IMG/VR virus record: IMGVR_UViG_3300030060_002953
Coordinates: 1-26,724 of that record
DNA length: 26,724 nt
Source: a virus
Direction: 5' to 3' (one strand)
Each line of letters starts with the position of its first letter. Position 1 is the first letter of the stretch. Positions 7,416 to 15,884 of the stretch are shown piece by piece. The position numbers and the translations under genes are program-made. The notes beneath the pieces were generated by a model. That model made no database searches. It saw only the letters and a list, made by a program, of their open reading frames with translations, and was not told the origin of the DNA.

Positions 7416-8489
7416 CTACGCCCCCTGTGGTAATGTCAAATTTACGTCGTATTGTTGGTTAAAACCAGCTATATCTTCTGGTGTTTGTATATTTGCAAAA
7501 TCTAATAAAGCTTGTTTGCTGTTAACTAATAATTGTACAATATCATTAGATATTTCTTGTGGTAATCTTGCTCTAAGTTCTGTGTAAGATAATTCTTGAA
7601 CTTCACCTGTATCTTTTTTCTGTTCTACAACAGATTCCATCATAGGATCTGAGCTGCCCAATTTGTAACCAACTCTACCACCTTTTGCAAAATAATATTT
7701 TTCACGTAGTTTTGCTATAGTAAAATCTGCAGCCTCTGGTGAATCTTCTTGTATCAATACAACATTAGCTGCTATATCCTCTGGTGAGGCGTTAGGATTT
7801 TGAGTTTTGTAATCATTTAATCTTTTATTGTTTTCTGATTCAACGTAAGAGGATTTATAACTATTAAACAACTCTTCACTACTAATAATAGCGCTATATT
7901 CTGCAGGCACACCTATTTCTTTTAATAATACGTTTTGATTTACTTTAATTGTTTGATTAGCTGCTGTTTTCTCTTCTGGAGTAGAATCAGGATTTTCTAA
8001 AATTTTTCTTGCAGAAAAAATATTTGTTTGTGCATTTTTTATTAACTCTGCCTCTACCTCTGGTGTTTTTCTATCATCAGATGATTTTAATTTTTTTGCT
8101 GTAAGATCATATTCAGATGCTAGTGCCGTCCCAAATATGTCTTCTGCTAGCTCTCCTTTTTGTTCTCTTTTAGCTAATTGAGCTGCTTGAAAAGTTTCAA
8201 AAGGATCTTTGGCTGCTATAGCGGCTGTTTGAAATATGTTTCCTGCTGGTGGTGTTGCTAAAAGATTTAGACCAAACGATGTTAAAAATGCATTTCTTCC
8301 TCCAGGTGAAAACGCACCTTCTCTTCCTCTAAAATTATCTATGTCCTTCATAAATCGCTCTGTAGTTTTAAGAGCTCTATCGTATTCATCTGTTCCGTCT
8401 TTGTAACCTTTTCTGTCTAAACCAGATGTAATCCCTGTTGCTGCAGAGCCACCTATCTTAAACATTGGTCTTCTTAATACTCTGTTCAT
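7416..8489 (-). CDS. Virion-associated protein with RRPMF N-terminus and conserved C-terminal module (357 aa)
   Basis: Three parts are visible. The N-terminus MNRVLRRPMFKIGG with TGITSGLD at 18-25 is a short tag I associate with internal proteins of marine podoviruses. The middle (about 35-265) is charged and helical, with FETFQAAQLAKREQ near 97-110. Around 267-278, FAKGGRVGYKLG is a glycine-rich motif, followed by a compact C-terminal module (about 300-357) containing YTELRARLPQEI, QALLDFANIQTPEDI and FNQQYDVNL. No enzymatic motif is present. Between the giant protein and the Gln/Ala-rich protein, it probably forms part of the internal core or ejection apparatus. Start ATG 8489 lies two bases after the previous stop. 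Confidence 0.65.
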   Translation of the reverse strand: MNRVLRRPMFKIGGSAATGITSGLDRKGYKDGTDEYDRALKTTERFMKDIDNFRGREGAFSPGGRNAFLTSFGLNLLATPPAGNIFQTAAIAAKDPFETFQAAQLAKREQKGELAEDIFGTALASEYDLTAKKLKSSDDRKTPEVEAELIKNAQTNIFSARKILENPDSTPEEKTAANQTIKVNQNVLLKEIGVPAEYSAIISSEELFNSYKSSYVESENNKRLNDYKTQNPNASPEDIAANVVLIQEDSPEAADFTIAKLREKYYFAKGGRVGYKLGSSDPMMESVVEQKKDTGEVQELSYTELRARLPQEISNDIVQLLVNSKQALLDFANIQTPEDIAGFNQQYDVNLTLPQGA

Positions 8490-8491
8490 TA

Positions 8492-9589
8492 TTATATTCC
8501 TAATGCTTTTGTTCCACCCGAAACAAAACTTCCAAAATCTGTTTTAGAAGGATCTTTAAATCCACCATAAACTCCAGCAAGTGTTGTACCTATACCTAAC
8601 GCTGTCTGTAATGGCGTTGGGTTAGGTATGTTTGTTGATTGTGTTTGACCAGGATAACCACCCATAATTCCTGTAACCTGTGATGCAAACCTATCTAGCT
8701 GTTCTTGTGGTTGGAACGTAGTCATTCTAGTAAACTCTCTTGTCGCGTCAGCTTCAGCTTGTCTTTGCGCCTGGTTCAGTGCGCCCAACTGACCTAAACG
8801 TGCGATATCTGTTCCCGTAGCCCCTGCTTGTGCTTGACCTAATCCTGTTTGGAATGCACCTAAACCTTGTAATGATGAAGCTAACGCACCTCTGTTAGCA
8901 ATGTCTTGTTGTCTGGCAGCTGCTGCCTGACCGAATCCTTGTTGCAAGAGACCGGCCTGTAATAAAGCTCGTTCTCTCGCAGCCCCTGTGCCGAACTCTG
9001 CGAGTTGCACTCCCGCTCGACCAGCGCCGAGCGCACCCAAAGCTGCTTGTTGATCTCTAATCTGTTGCTCTTTTATTTGTGTGCTACGATCAAATTCTGC
9101 TAATGATGCATCAATAACTTGTTGTTGATAAGGGGACATAAAATCTTGTACGCCTTGTTGAAAAGCTGTTGCTCCAGTTCCAATTCCACCTAAAGCTGTT
9201 CCTGCAGCTGTTCCTGCTGTTTGTGCTTGTGCTAAAAATGGTGCAAAAGATCCTACTCCTTGTTCTGCTAATTTTTGTGCCCGTTGTTGTAATGCATCTT
9301 GAGCTGCTACTTCTGGTTTTAATCCTTGTAATCCTATTTGTCTTTGTTCAAAACCTAATGCTGCTGCTTGTTGAGCATCAGCTAATTTTGTTCTTGCATC
9401 AAATTGCTCTTGTGTTTCAAAAGCTTGTTTTGTTGCTGGTAAACCTGCTGCCGCTTGTTGTTGTTGAAGAGCCCCTAAACCTTGTGTTACAACAGGTACA
9501 CCCTGTTGTGCTAATACATTTTCTGCTAAATTCGTACCTAGTTTTTCTACAAAAGGTGCCGGTCTTGTTACTTGTTCTGATACAGCCAT
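8492..9589 (-). CDS. Gln/Ala-rich internal / DNA-transfer-type virion protein (365 aa)
   Basis: Residues about 35-310 are a long run of Ala-, Gln- and Gly-rich helix with poly-Gln patches (for example ALQQQQAAAGL). The segment DFMSPYQQQVIDASLAEFD, then QQAALGALGAGRAGVQLAE, is a pattern seen in many podovirus DNA-transfer or internal proteins, where a PY..QVIDA helix is followed by a Gly-Ala-Gly-Arg turn. The C-terminus has a short hydrophobic piece (ALGIGTTLAGVYGGF) that could touch a membrane. The gene looks less AT-rich than the oxygenase genes, consistent with its Ala/Gln/Gly content. Its ATG shares a base with the preceding stop (TAATG). Likely ejected with the DNA or part of the inner core, by analogy with P22 gp7/gp16/gp20 or T7 gp14-gp16. 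Confidence 0.7.
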   Translation of the reverse strand: MAVSEQVTRPAPFVEKLGTNLAENVLAQQGVPVVTQGLGALQQQQAAAGLPATKQAFETQEQFDARTKLADAQQAAALGFEQRQIGLQGLKPEVAAQDALQQRAQKLAEQGVGSFAPFLAQAQTAGTAAGTALGGIGTGATAFQQGVQDFMSPYQQQVIDASLAEFDRSTQIKEQQIRDQQAALGALGAGRAGVQLAEFGTGAARERALLQAGLLQQGFGQAAAARQQDIANRGALASSLQGLGAFQTGLGQAQAGATGTDIARLGQLGALNQAQRQAEADATREFTRMTTFQPQEQLDRFASQVTGIMGGYPGQTQSTNIPNPTPLQTALGIGTTLAGVYGGFKDPSKTDFGSFVSGGTKALGI

Positions 9590-11247
9590 TATATAACTTC
9601 CTCTAATCTTTGTGATGTTTCAAACATTTTTCTTGCGCCTTCTAAGCCTTGCGATTCTTCAGATACGTCACCTCCGGCTTCGAGGTTTTTCATCATGTTA
9701 TACATGACTTCTGCGCCTTTGTCCACATCCCCATCACCTGCGTTTCTAACAGCATCGGCTGTAAATACAAACTCATTTTTTGATAATCTAGCAGGGACGT
9801 CATCTGCTTTTTCCATTCTGCCTATTGGCACGAATCCACCATCAGCTCTATAATCTTTTTCCATACCACCCATATCTAATAGTGGCATAGTTTTTTTAGC
9901 TACGGGTTCTTTACCCTCTGTAGATCCACCCTCAGCTAATTGTCTTGGGTTAATAAATTTATATGGATTTGACATAATAAATCTTGGATCAGCTATATCT
10001 GCTCCTTTGTATGTTTCTTCCTCATCATCGTCGTCAGCCGTAAGAGCTCCAAGTATGGAAGGTATTCCTATTGCAGCAGCTGTTCCAAAGCCTGTTAGTC
10101 CACCACTTAAATTAACTAACCCTGCTTTATTTGCAATAGCCCCTAATCCACTAAACACAGGATCTCCTCCTTTAATTGCTAAAAAAGGATTAAAACTATC
10201 TTTACCAAAAAAATTACTTATAGCACCTCCACCACCAGCAAAATTAAATAAGGCTGCACCTATTGCAGCTTTGCCTATTGGTGATTTAGCTATTTTCTTA
10301 ACTGATCTTGTAACTTTTTTAACAAGTTTACCTAGACCATACATCTGTCTTGCAGATTCAAAATCCATTTCACCACCTACGACAGGATCAGCCATACCAC
10401 CTTTAGCTAATAATCTAAAATTTTGACCACCACCAAATTCATCATCAATTTTTTTTTCTGGTGAATCTTCAAGTGCAAGTAATCTTCTTTCATAGTCAGA
10501 CATAATACCCTCTCCATCTCCACCACTACCATCAGGTGGTTTTCTTCTATAACCATATGTAAGAGGTTGTTTATATCCTTTATCTGTTAAAGCAAAAGTC
10601 CCATCTGGATTTGTTTTATAAGATGAAACAAATTTTTCTAATCCACCTACATTACCTTTATACTTTAATCCTGGTGCACCTTTATCAAATGCTAAAAAAT
10701 CTTCAAAATTTTGACCAGTAATATTTGGAACATCTGCTAAAGCAACCATTGCTTTTTTTTGATCGTCCTCATCTAAACTTTCAAGATATTCTTTAAGTTG
10801 TGGGTTGTTTACTAAAAATTCATTTCTATATTTAAAATTTGGTTTCATGGCTTTATTTAAAACAAATTGAAGGGGACCAAAAGAAGGTATGTTTATTTGG
10901 TTAGCCAGATTGCTTTTAAATTTTTGTAATGCTTGAAAATCTCTTGATCTGTTTGTTTGATCTTTTGTAAGTCTAGCATCTTGATAAACTCCTGGCGCTA
11001 CTTTTTTCCCACCACCTTTTACAATTCCCTGTGAATAATAATCTTTAATGTAATCTTCTCTAGCGTTTGAACCTGATGACGTTGTTTTTTGCGATGATTT
11101 TTGAGATGATGATTTAGCTGAGGCAGCTTTAGACTCCATACTTTTAGCAGATCTATAACCCTGTCTTGTACCACCAAACCCTGGTTGTACTAACATACCA
11201 CCGTCTTGTAACATCTGTTTTGCTTGTTGTGATCTAGTTATGGCCAT
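9589..11247 (-). CDS. Virion protein with tape-measure-like VPARLSKNEFVF motif (552 aa)
   Basis: Begins MAITRSQQAKQMLQDGGMLV, a conserved lead in marine phage internal proteins, then a Ser/Lys-rich linker (35-62) and an alpha-rich middle. Residues 325-340 and 380-402 are Gly/Ala-rich hydrophobic stretches that may insert in or cross a membrane. An acidic patch DDDDEEE follows at 405-411. Near the C-terminus, GFVPIGRMEKADD and then VPARLSKNEFVFTADAVR (484-501) match a motif common in phage tape-measure and other virion proteins, whose usual form is like TVPAMLTPGEFVI. The segment GAEVMYNMMKNLEAGG follows. Likely another internal or tail-interior component; precise role unknown. Confidence 0.7.
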   Translation of the reverse strand: MAITRSQQAKQMLQDGGMLVQPGFGGTRQGYRSAKSMESKAASAKSSSQKSSQKTTSSGSNAREDYIKDYYSQGIVKGGGKKVAPGVYQDARLTKDQTNRSRDFQALQKFKSNLANQINIPSFGPLQFVLNKAMKPNFKYRNEFLVNNPQLKEYLESLDEDDQKKAMVALADVPNITGQNFEDFLAFDKGAPGLKYKGNVGGLEKFVSSYKTNPDGTFALTDKGYKQPLTYGYRRKPPDGSGGDGEGIMSDYERRLLALEDSPEKKIDDEFGGGQNFRLLAKGGMADPVVGGEMDFESARQMYGLGKLVKKVTRSVKKIAKSPIGKAAIGAALFNFAGGGGAISNFFGKDSFNPFLAIKGGDPVFSGLGAIANKAGLVNLSGGLTGFGTAAAIGIPSILGALTADDDDEEETYKGADIADPRFIMSNPYKFINPRQLAEGGSTEGKEPVAKKTMPLLDMGGMEKDYRADGGFVPIGRMEKADDVPARLSKNEFVFTADAVRNAGDGDVDKGAEVMYNMMKNLEAGGDVSEESQGLEGARKMFETSQRLEEVI

Positions 11248-11256
11248 TTATCTATT

Positions 11257-11436
11257 CTATTTTGTTTTTCCAAATAAATCAAGGCTAGGCATAACGACAT
11301 TTACGTCTTGAGCCATCTCCTCTTGCTTGTAACCTTTAGCTTCCCAGTCTTTTCTTTCTTTAAAAGTCTCTCCTGTTTTCTTATGTCTATAAGTTGTTTC
11401 TACTTTTGCTGGTGTTAATTCTACTATGTTATCCAT
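11257..11436 (-). CDS. Small conserved phage protein (59 aa)
   Basis: ATG at 11436 to TAG at 11259-11257. The protein starts MDNIVELTPAKVETTYRHKK and ends VVMPSLDLFGKTK. It is strongly charged with no membrane segment or cysteine. It is framed tightly on both sides: its ATG shares a base with the stop of the 113-aa gene upstream (TAATG), and nine bases follow its own stop before the 552-aa gene. That tight fit is the main support for it being real. Function unknown; perhaps a minor virion or assembly factor. Confidence 0.7.
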   Translation of the reverse strand: MDNIVELTPAKVETTYRHKKTGETFKERKDWEAKGYKQEEMAQDVNVVMPSLDLFGKTK

Positions 11437-11777
11437 TATGATGTTACCTCTCTTGGCTGTATTTCTAATATCGAAGCTATGACGTGCAGCTCATTCGCGT
11501 CACCTGCTTGTACTTTAAGTATCTCGCTCTCCTCCATTACTAAGGGTTGAGATAAAAGTTCTGTTGTACCATTACCTGATATGGTTTTAGTTTTAAATAA
11601 ACTAAATATAGCACCACTAGAATCTACTAGTGTCACCGTTATTGTGGTCCCTGATCCAGAGTCATCTGATACTAGTATTGATTTAACAACCGTTGTTACT
11701 GCACTTGGCACCGTATATAATGTTGTAAGATCAGCTGTTGTTAAATCTACTTTTTTATTTTTAAAACTATTAGCCAT
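11436..11777 (-). CDS. Small beta-rich virion protein (113 aa)
   Basis: Begins MANSFKNKKVDLTTADLTTLY and is built of alternating beta strands with Ser/Thr/Gly turns (SDDSGSGTTITVTLV), with a C-terminal ILKVQAGDANELHVIASIL. This looks like a single beta-sandwich domain of the sort found in neck, collar or decoration proteins of marine phages. No catalytic residues are apparent. It is coupled to both neighbours by TAATG junctions. The assignment as a structural protein rests on fold-like pattern and position, not on a recognised family. Confidence 0.65.
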   Translation of the reverse strand: MANSFKNKKVDLTTADLTTLYTVPSAVTTVVKSILVSDDSGSGTTITVTLVDSSGAIFSLFKTKTISGNGTTELLSQPLVMEESEILKVQAGDANELHVIASILEIQPREVTS

Positions 11778-11941
11778 TAATTTAAAAAGAAGTTTTGTGC
11801 TTCTACCTCTTGTTTTAATTCTTCTTGAAACGTTGTATTTAATTTTTGCACTATACCATCAAGATCTCTAACTTGTGCTTCTGCCGTACCTAAATCATAC
11901 TCCTCACTTGGTCTTGTTAATACTTGTACTATCTTTGCCAT
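11777..11941 (-). CDS. Small helical phage protein (54 aa)
   Basis: ATG at 11941 to TAA at 11779-11777, encoding a protein that starts MAKIVQVLTRPSEEYDLG and ends QEVEAQNFFLN. From about residue 20 it is an acidic amphipathic helix (AQVRDLDGIVQKLNTTFQEE), so it may form a coiled coil. Both ends are fused to neighbours by TAATG junctions: its start with the stop of the gp10-like gene, its stop with the start of the 113-aa gene. Function unknown. Position among tail genes suggests a minor structural or chaperone role. Confidence 0.7.
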   Translation of the reverse strand: MAKIVQVLTRPSEEYDLGTAEAQVRDLDGIVQKLNTTFQEELKQEVEAQNFFLN

Positions 11942-14151
11942 TATCTTCTTCCATCCGGTTGTATGTCTAATCTAAAAGCTCCTAATTTCCAACTTTGACT
12001 AGCGCCTGTATTTTCTACTTTTAATGATATGGCTCTTGCTCTAGCACGTGTGTCTATTTTTTTAGTGCTTGAAGTTATATCAAATGGTCCAAGAGATGAA
12101 CTAGCAGATGTGTCGTTTGGAAAATCTCTTAAACCTAATGTAATTCTAGTAGTTCCAGTTTGAGATATAAAGTCAGGTATGAATCTTCTTATCTTCATTA
12201 AGAACTCACCGTCACCTCTAAGATCAGCCATACCAGTTGATTGTCCTGTGATACCTCTTCTTTGACTAATATCATAATCTCCAGATAATATGTTTGCGGT
12301 TATTGCAGTAATAGTTCCATTTCTATTTTGATCAGTTCCTGTTTCGTGTTCATAATAAGAAGTTCTACCCTCTGTGTTTCCTACAACATCGTGAGATGTA
12401 TCAGTAGACGCATCATACTCTAAAGCATGTGGAACTCCAAATACTGCGGAGTCTCTCCACATTGTTCTAGCAAGAGAACCTACCGTCCAAACAGGTCTTT
12501 GTGGTGACGAGTCAAAATAATTGTATGCAACCATTTTATTTACAACTTGTGAATTTAACGATGGATAAAACCAAATAACTTCACCAAACAAATTATTTAA
12601 TCCTGCAGATATCATTTGGTTACCGGAGTTTATATTTATATCATTGTAAACGTGGTCCTCTACCAAACATGGTAATGACTCTAGTTTACCAGCGTATCTA
12701 AAAAAACCATTTTCTGACATCCAATACGCAGCACCATCAACTTCTACGCATGCGTTTTGTCCTGTTAATCCGCAGTTAGTTCCAACTTGTGCAAAAGCAA
12801 AAGTTAAAGGTTGTCCAACAAAACGTTGTGTAAATAATGCTGTATCAGTCCAGACAAGAATAGAATCTCTACCACGAATCGCTCCTCTGATCTGTGATCC
12901 GTCGGCCAGTCTTTGTGTACCGGCTGTATTAGTTGCCGTAGGTGTATATGTATTTATATCTTCTTGATCCGAGAATCTAATAAACATATCATCTTGTGTT
13001 GCTTTGTTTCCGATAGTTGTTTCTGTTCCAAAGAATACTAAGTGACGATCCGGAGTAGATACAACCATGTGTCTTGATGCCGTTGGTGCACCTGATATAA
13101 TAGTTGCTCTTGTACTTGTTGCTGCAGCAATAGAAGAGTCCCATTGAAATACTTCACCATCGTGAATTAAACAAATTGCTTTGTCACCAAAATTATCTAG
13201 TGACCACATACCAGGTTCTAATACTAAGTCACCTGATGCAGCTTCACCCCAAGCAACATAGTCAGAACTATTTTTTACTGATGCTCCATCACTATGCGCT
13301 GATCTAGTTGAGTTTCTAACTCCTCTTGTAATACCTGTTAGAGTAGTTCCACCTGTAATACCAGTGTAAGATATTTCTTCATTACCAACTTGAATAAAAT
13401 TAGTTCCAGAGTCTGGAAACTGTGTAGCGTCTGCTAAAACAATAGATGTGCCTGAACCACCTGTCCCTGCTGTATCATTTAATAATGCTCCATTTAAAGT
13501 TGTTGTGACTGGGTTAGAAGCCTCTCCACCCCAAGATCCTAAACCCCAACCAAAACCTTTTTCTTGAACAGCAGATCCTACAGGATAATAATGTTGAACT
13601 CTTATGCCTCCTGATGTTGTGGCACCAGCTCCTGTTTCATTTGACGGCATCGTTATTTTAATTTGTGTATTATTAGGGACACTTGTCACCATAAATTTTT
13701 TGTTATCAAAATCTGATGCACCAAAATTAGATCCTGTTATTGCAGTAAAATTATCTAATAAAACAATATCTTGTGGATTAATATTGTGACCACTAGAAAA
13801 ATTTATTGTAACAACAGCTGATCCGTTGTCCGTGCTAAATGCATTTGTAAGCGTTGTTGTAGTTTTAATAGGGTGTATGTCATAAAATACACCACCAGAG
13901 AAAGCATATAATATTCTGTTAGTGCCGATGATAGCATATCTTCTACCTAAACTATTGATAAAATGATGAAGACCACGTCCAGCTCCTGTGAGCTCGTTTT
14001 CGTTTAGGGTGCCTAATTGGTTCCAACCACCCATTTTTTCTGGAATACCATACCTAAATCTAACATTATCACAATCGATCCATTGGCCCTCTGCTTGGGT
14101 TGCTGTGACTTGTTTATTAATACCTGGTTGAAATCCGATTTTCTGTAGCAT
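11941..14151 (-). CDS. P22 gp10-like packaged-DNA stabilisation / tail nozzle protein
   Basis: A 736-aa protein resembling the phage stabilisation family (P22 gp10), the tail component beyond the adaptor in podoviruses and comparable in role to the T7 gp12 nozzle. Near the N-terminus are KIGFQPGINKQ and then WIDCDNVRFRYGIPEKMGGW, typical of the family. The body is beta-propeller-like, with repeated short strands, conserved Trp/Gly (GFGWGLGSWGG) and HLVFFGTE-type blades. A middle region with TQFPDSGTNFIQVGNEEISY looks like an inserted beta domain. The frame is open to a TTG three codons upstream (14160); ATG at 14151 is preferred. It follows a non-coding gap of about 110 nt that may carry its own promoter. 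Confidence 0.82.
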   Translation of the reverse strand: MLQKIGFQPGINKQVTATQAEGQWIDCDNVRFRYGIPEKMGGWNQLGTLNENELTGAGRGLHHFINSLGRRYAIIGTNRILYAFSGGVFYDIHPIKTTTTLTNAFSTDNGSAVVTINFSSGHNINPQDIVLLDNFTAITGSNFGASDFDNKKFMVTSVPNNTQIKITMPSNETGAGATTSGGIRVQHYYPVGSAVQEKGFGWGLGSWGGEASNPVTTTLNGALLNDTAGTGGSGTSIVLADATQFPDSGTNFIQVGNEEISYTGITGGTTLTGITRGVRNSTRSAHSDGASVKNSSDYVAWGEAASGDLVLEPGMWSLDNFGDKAICLIHDGEVFQWDSSIAAATSTRATIISGAPTASRHMVVSTPDRHLVFFGTETTIGNKATQDDMFIRFSDQEDINTYTPTATNTAGTQRLADGSQIRGAIRGRDSILVWTDTALFTQRFVGQPLTFAFAQVGTNCGLTGQNACVEVDGAAYWMSENGFFRYAGKLESLPCLVEDHVYNDININSGNQMISAGLNNLFGEVIWFYPSLNSQVVNKMVAYNYFDSSPQRPVWTVGSLARTMWRDSAVFGVPHALEYDASTDTSHDVVGNTEGRTSYYEHETGTDQNRNGTITAITANILSGDYDISQRRGITGQSTGMADLRGDGEFLMKIRRFIPDFISQTGTTRITLGLRDFPNDTSASSSLGPFDITSSTKKIDTRARARAISLKVENTGASQSWKLGAFRLDIQPDGRR

Positions 14152-14260
14152 AACATGCAATTATACAGCAAATATTATAAAAATATACCTCTTTTTACTT
14201 CCAATTTATGTTGATATTAAACCTAGCCTGTTGGTCTGTGCAGAAAATTATCTATAATCT
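14152..14260 (-). other. Non-coding gap between oxygenase array and late tail genes, weak promoter candidate
   Basis: This is the largest gene-free stretch in the minus-strand late region, where most other junctions overlap. On the minus strand it carries two TATAAT hexamers (rc of 14175-14180 and 14162-14167) and a TTGGAA about 19 bases before the first. That spacing is poor, so promoter activity is only a suggestion. I see no clear stem-loop terminator with a T tract. No RNA gene is recognised. Confidence 0.3.
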
Positions 14261-14824
14261 TCATGCTCTTAAAATTCGTAAAAAATCATCATGCACATAG
14301 TCTGCATTAAAATTAAATGATATAATTGTTTTTCTTTTTTTAGTTTGAGAAGGGGGTGCTCTGTGTATAAACATACTTGGAAATATAATAACATCTCCTT
14401 GCTTTACATCCACATCGATAATTTTTAAAGATAAAGGCTCTACTATTTGAGTCTTAGGAGAGTTCTTTCCAAACTCTAAATAGTATACACCTGTAAAGTT
14501 ATGTCCATGAACATGCCAACCATGTGTATCTCCTTTGCCATATTGTTGAAACCACAACTCAAAAATTTGCACCTGTGATAAACCTATCTTTTTTATTTCT
14601 TCTGTAAAATGTTTTTGTAAATGAGGACCCACTAATTTAACCCATTCTCTTTCGGTGTCGTGTCTTCTATCCCAATCTACTCTTGAAATGCTATCCGTAA
14701 AATAATCATCATCTTGTTTTAAACAACCTGATTTTTGTTTATTTATTAACTCTAATAATTCTTTCTTTATTTTAGAGTTTTCTTTAAGTTTATTTTTTAA
14801 GATAGGAAAATTAAAAGATATCAT
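14261..14824 (-). CDS. 2OG-Fe(II) oxygenase-like protein, array member 1 (H-x-H type, 187 aa)
   Basis: Small putative 2OG-Fe(II) oxygenase of the 2OG-FeII_Oxy_5 type. The N-terminal 75 residues are helical and charged. The core holds WFQQYGKGDTHGWHVHGH at 91-108, TGVYYLEF at 111-118, GDVIIFP at 143-149, distal His in MFIHRAPP (H154), and basic residues in KKRKTIISF (162-170) for 2-oxoglutarate. Three His alternate (H104, H106, H108) where H-x-D is expected, so the iron ligands cannot be fixed from sequence. It is the last gene of the array and starts within the preceding stop (ATGA). Confidence 0.82.
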   Translation of the reverse strand: MISFNFPILKNKLKENSKIKKELLELINKQKSGCLKQDDDYFTDSISRVDWDRRHDTEREWVKLVGPHLQKHFTEEIKKIGLSQVQIFELWFQQYGKGDTHGWHVHGHNFTGVYYLEFGKNSPKTQIVEPLSLKIIDVDVKQGDVIIFPSMFIHRAPPSQTKKRKTIISFNFNADYVHDDFLRILRA

Positions 14825-15438
14825 TTTCTAAACCATGCAGGTAATCCTAAATGTGGACGTCTATCAAACATGTTGTCTTTTGATCCTGGAGTTTTACGAT
14901 TATTATAGTGTAAAAATACTTGTACACATTCTTTGCCCTTAAACTTTTCTCTCCAATGTTCTAGCTCACATCCTCTGTAAACTAACATATCTCCTTGTTT
15001 TAAATCTACTCTAATGCCTTTTTTGTTAGTCTCTCCTGATGGCTCTAAATAGATTGGCCAAGGGTCACCACCAAGATTCATAGTAGTAGATATTTCACAG
15101 CTAAATCTATCTTTATGTCTTTTTAATTTATCACCCGGTTTATATATTCTAGCGTAAGTATAAGCTGGATATAATTTTAATCCTGTTACTTTTTCCATAT
15201 CTGGCTGACATTTTAACATTAAAGTTTCCATAGCAATGTTGGCATATTGAGAATATGTGTTTGGTATTTGTGTATCACTATAGTCTCCTAACATAATTTC
15301 AAAAGGCGATATGTATTTTGCTTTTATACAGGTATCATAAACTTGTTTTTGCATATAAAAATAATTTGCAATAAAAGCTGCTAAGTCTTTTGATATTGCT
15401 TGTCTAATAACTGCGTATTTATTTTTTTTAAAACTCAT
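14821..15438 (-). CDS. 2OG-Fe(II) oxygenase, array member 2 (canonical H-x-D, 205 aa)
   Basis: The most orthodox member by motif. YARIYKPGDKLKRHKDRFSC at 95-114 gives proximal H108 and D110. EISTTMNLGG follows, and WPIYLEP forms the next strand. The second half has LKQGDMLVYRGCELEHW, with distal H161, and a strand VQVFLHYN near 172-179. The 2-oxoglutarate-binding basic residue is probably one of the Lys at 165-169, not an Arg. Close relatives with RHKDRxSCEIS are, to my knowledge, common in marine phages including cyanophages. The N-terminal 90 residues are a family-specific cap. Joined to both neighbours by ATGA overlaps. Confidence 0.9.
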   Translation of the reverse strand: MSFKKNKYAVIRQAISKDLAAFIANYFYMQKQVYDTCIKAKYISPFEIMLGDYSDTQIPNTYSQYANIAMETLMLKCQPDMEKVTGLKLYPAYTYARIYKPGDKLKRHKDRFSCEISTTMNLGGDPWPIYLEPSGETNKKGIRVDLKQGDMLVYRGCELEHWREKFKGKECVQVFLHYNNRKTPGSKDNMFDRRPHLGLPAWFRK

Positions 15439-15884
15439 ATTACATCAAAGGCTATTGTATATCTTTTTATTTTTTTAGAAGTAAGAGGTATTGAATGTTT
15501 TTGCAAATTGTCAAACTTCAATAAACTATTCTCTACTCCTTTTGTATGTTTTATTACATCATAAAATTCTGAAGATTCAAGAAAAATAGTGCCATCCCCA
15601 GTTGGGTTATGTAAATAATAAACAAATGAATATTTACAATCAGGATGATTGTGCCAACATATTATGTTTCCTACAGAACACACACCCCAACATTTATGTA
15701 TTTGATATGGTTTTATATATTTTTGTACTGACTCTACAAAAGGTTTCATTTCAGATCTTAAATGCATATTATTTGGTGTTTGTAAACAAGGATAACTTCC
15801 ACCTAAATCCTCTACCTCTTCTTTAATAAATTTAAAAATTTTTTTCTTATCTTTTTCTTTTAAGATGTTTTTATATATTTTCAT
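15435..15884 (-). CDS. 2OG-Fe(II) oxygenase-like protein, array member 3 (H-x-H type, 149 aa)
   Basis: One of the shortest members, close to the minimal double-stranded beta-helix. ICWHNHPDCKYSFVYYL at 75-91 holds H78 and H80 with D82 four residues after the first His. GDGTIFLES follows, then LLKFDNLQKHSIP with distal H130 and KRYTIAFDV with R141. Lys-rich N-terminus (KEKDKKKIFKFIKEE). The spacing leaves open whether H78/H80 or H78/D82 are the metal ligands. Start and stop both sit in ATGA overlaps, suggesting it is read by ribosomes that have just finished member 4. Confidence 0.8.
   Translation of the reverse strand: MKIYKNILKEKDKKKIFKFIKEEVEDLGGSYPCLQTPNNMHLRSEMKPFVESVQKYIKPYQIHKCWGVCSVGNIICWHNHPDCKYSFVYYLHNPTGDGTIFLESSEFYDVIKHTKGVENSLLKFDNLQKHSIPLTSKKIKRYTIAFDVI

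Noticed and set aside
9169-9606. Plus-strand open frame of about 145 codons, Leu/Val-rich, suggestive of a membrane protein
   Set aside because: It lies antisense to the Gln/Ala-rich gene. Reverse-complemented CAA/GCA-type codons give Leu/Val-rich peptides, so this is a shadow.
14152-14160. TTG start for the gp10-like gene
   Set aside because: ATG three codons later gives the typical N-terminus; there is no supporting Shine-Dalgarno for the TTG.
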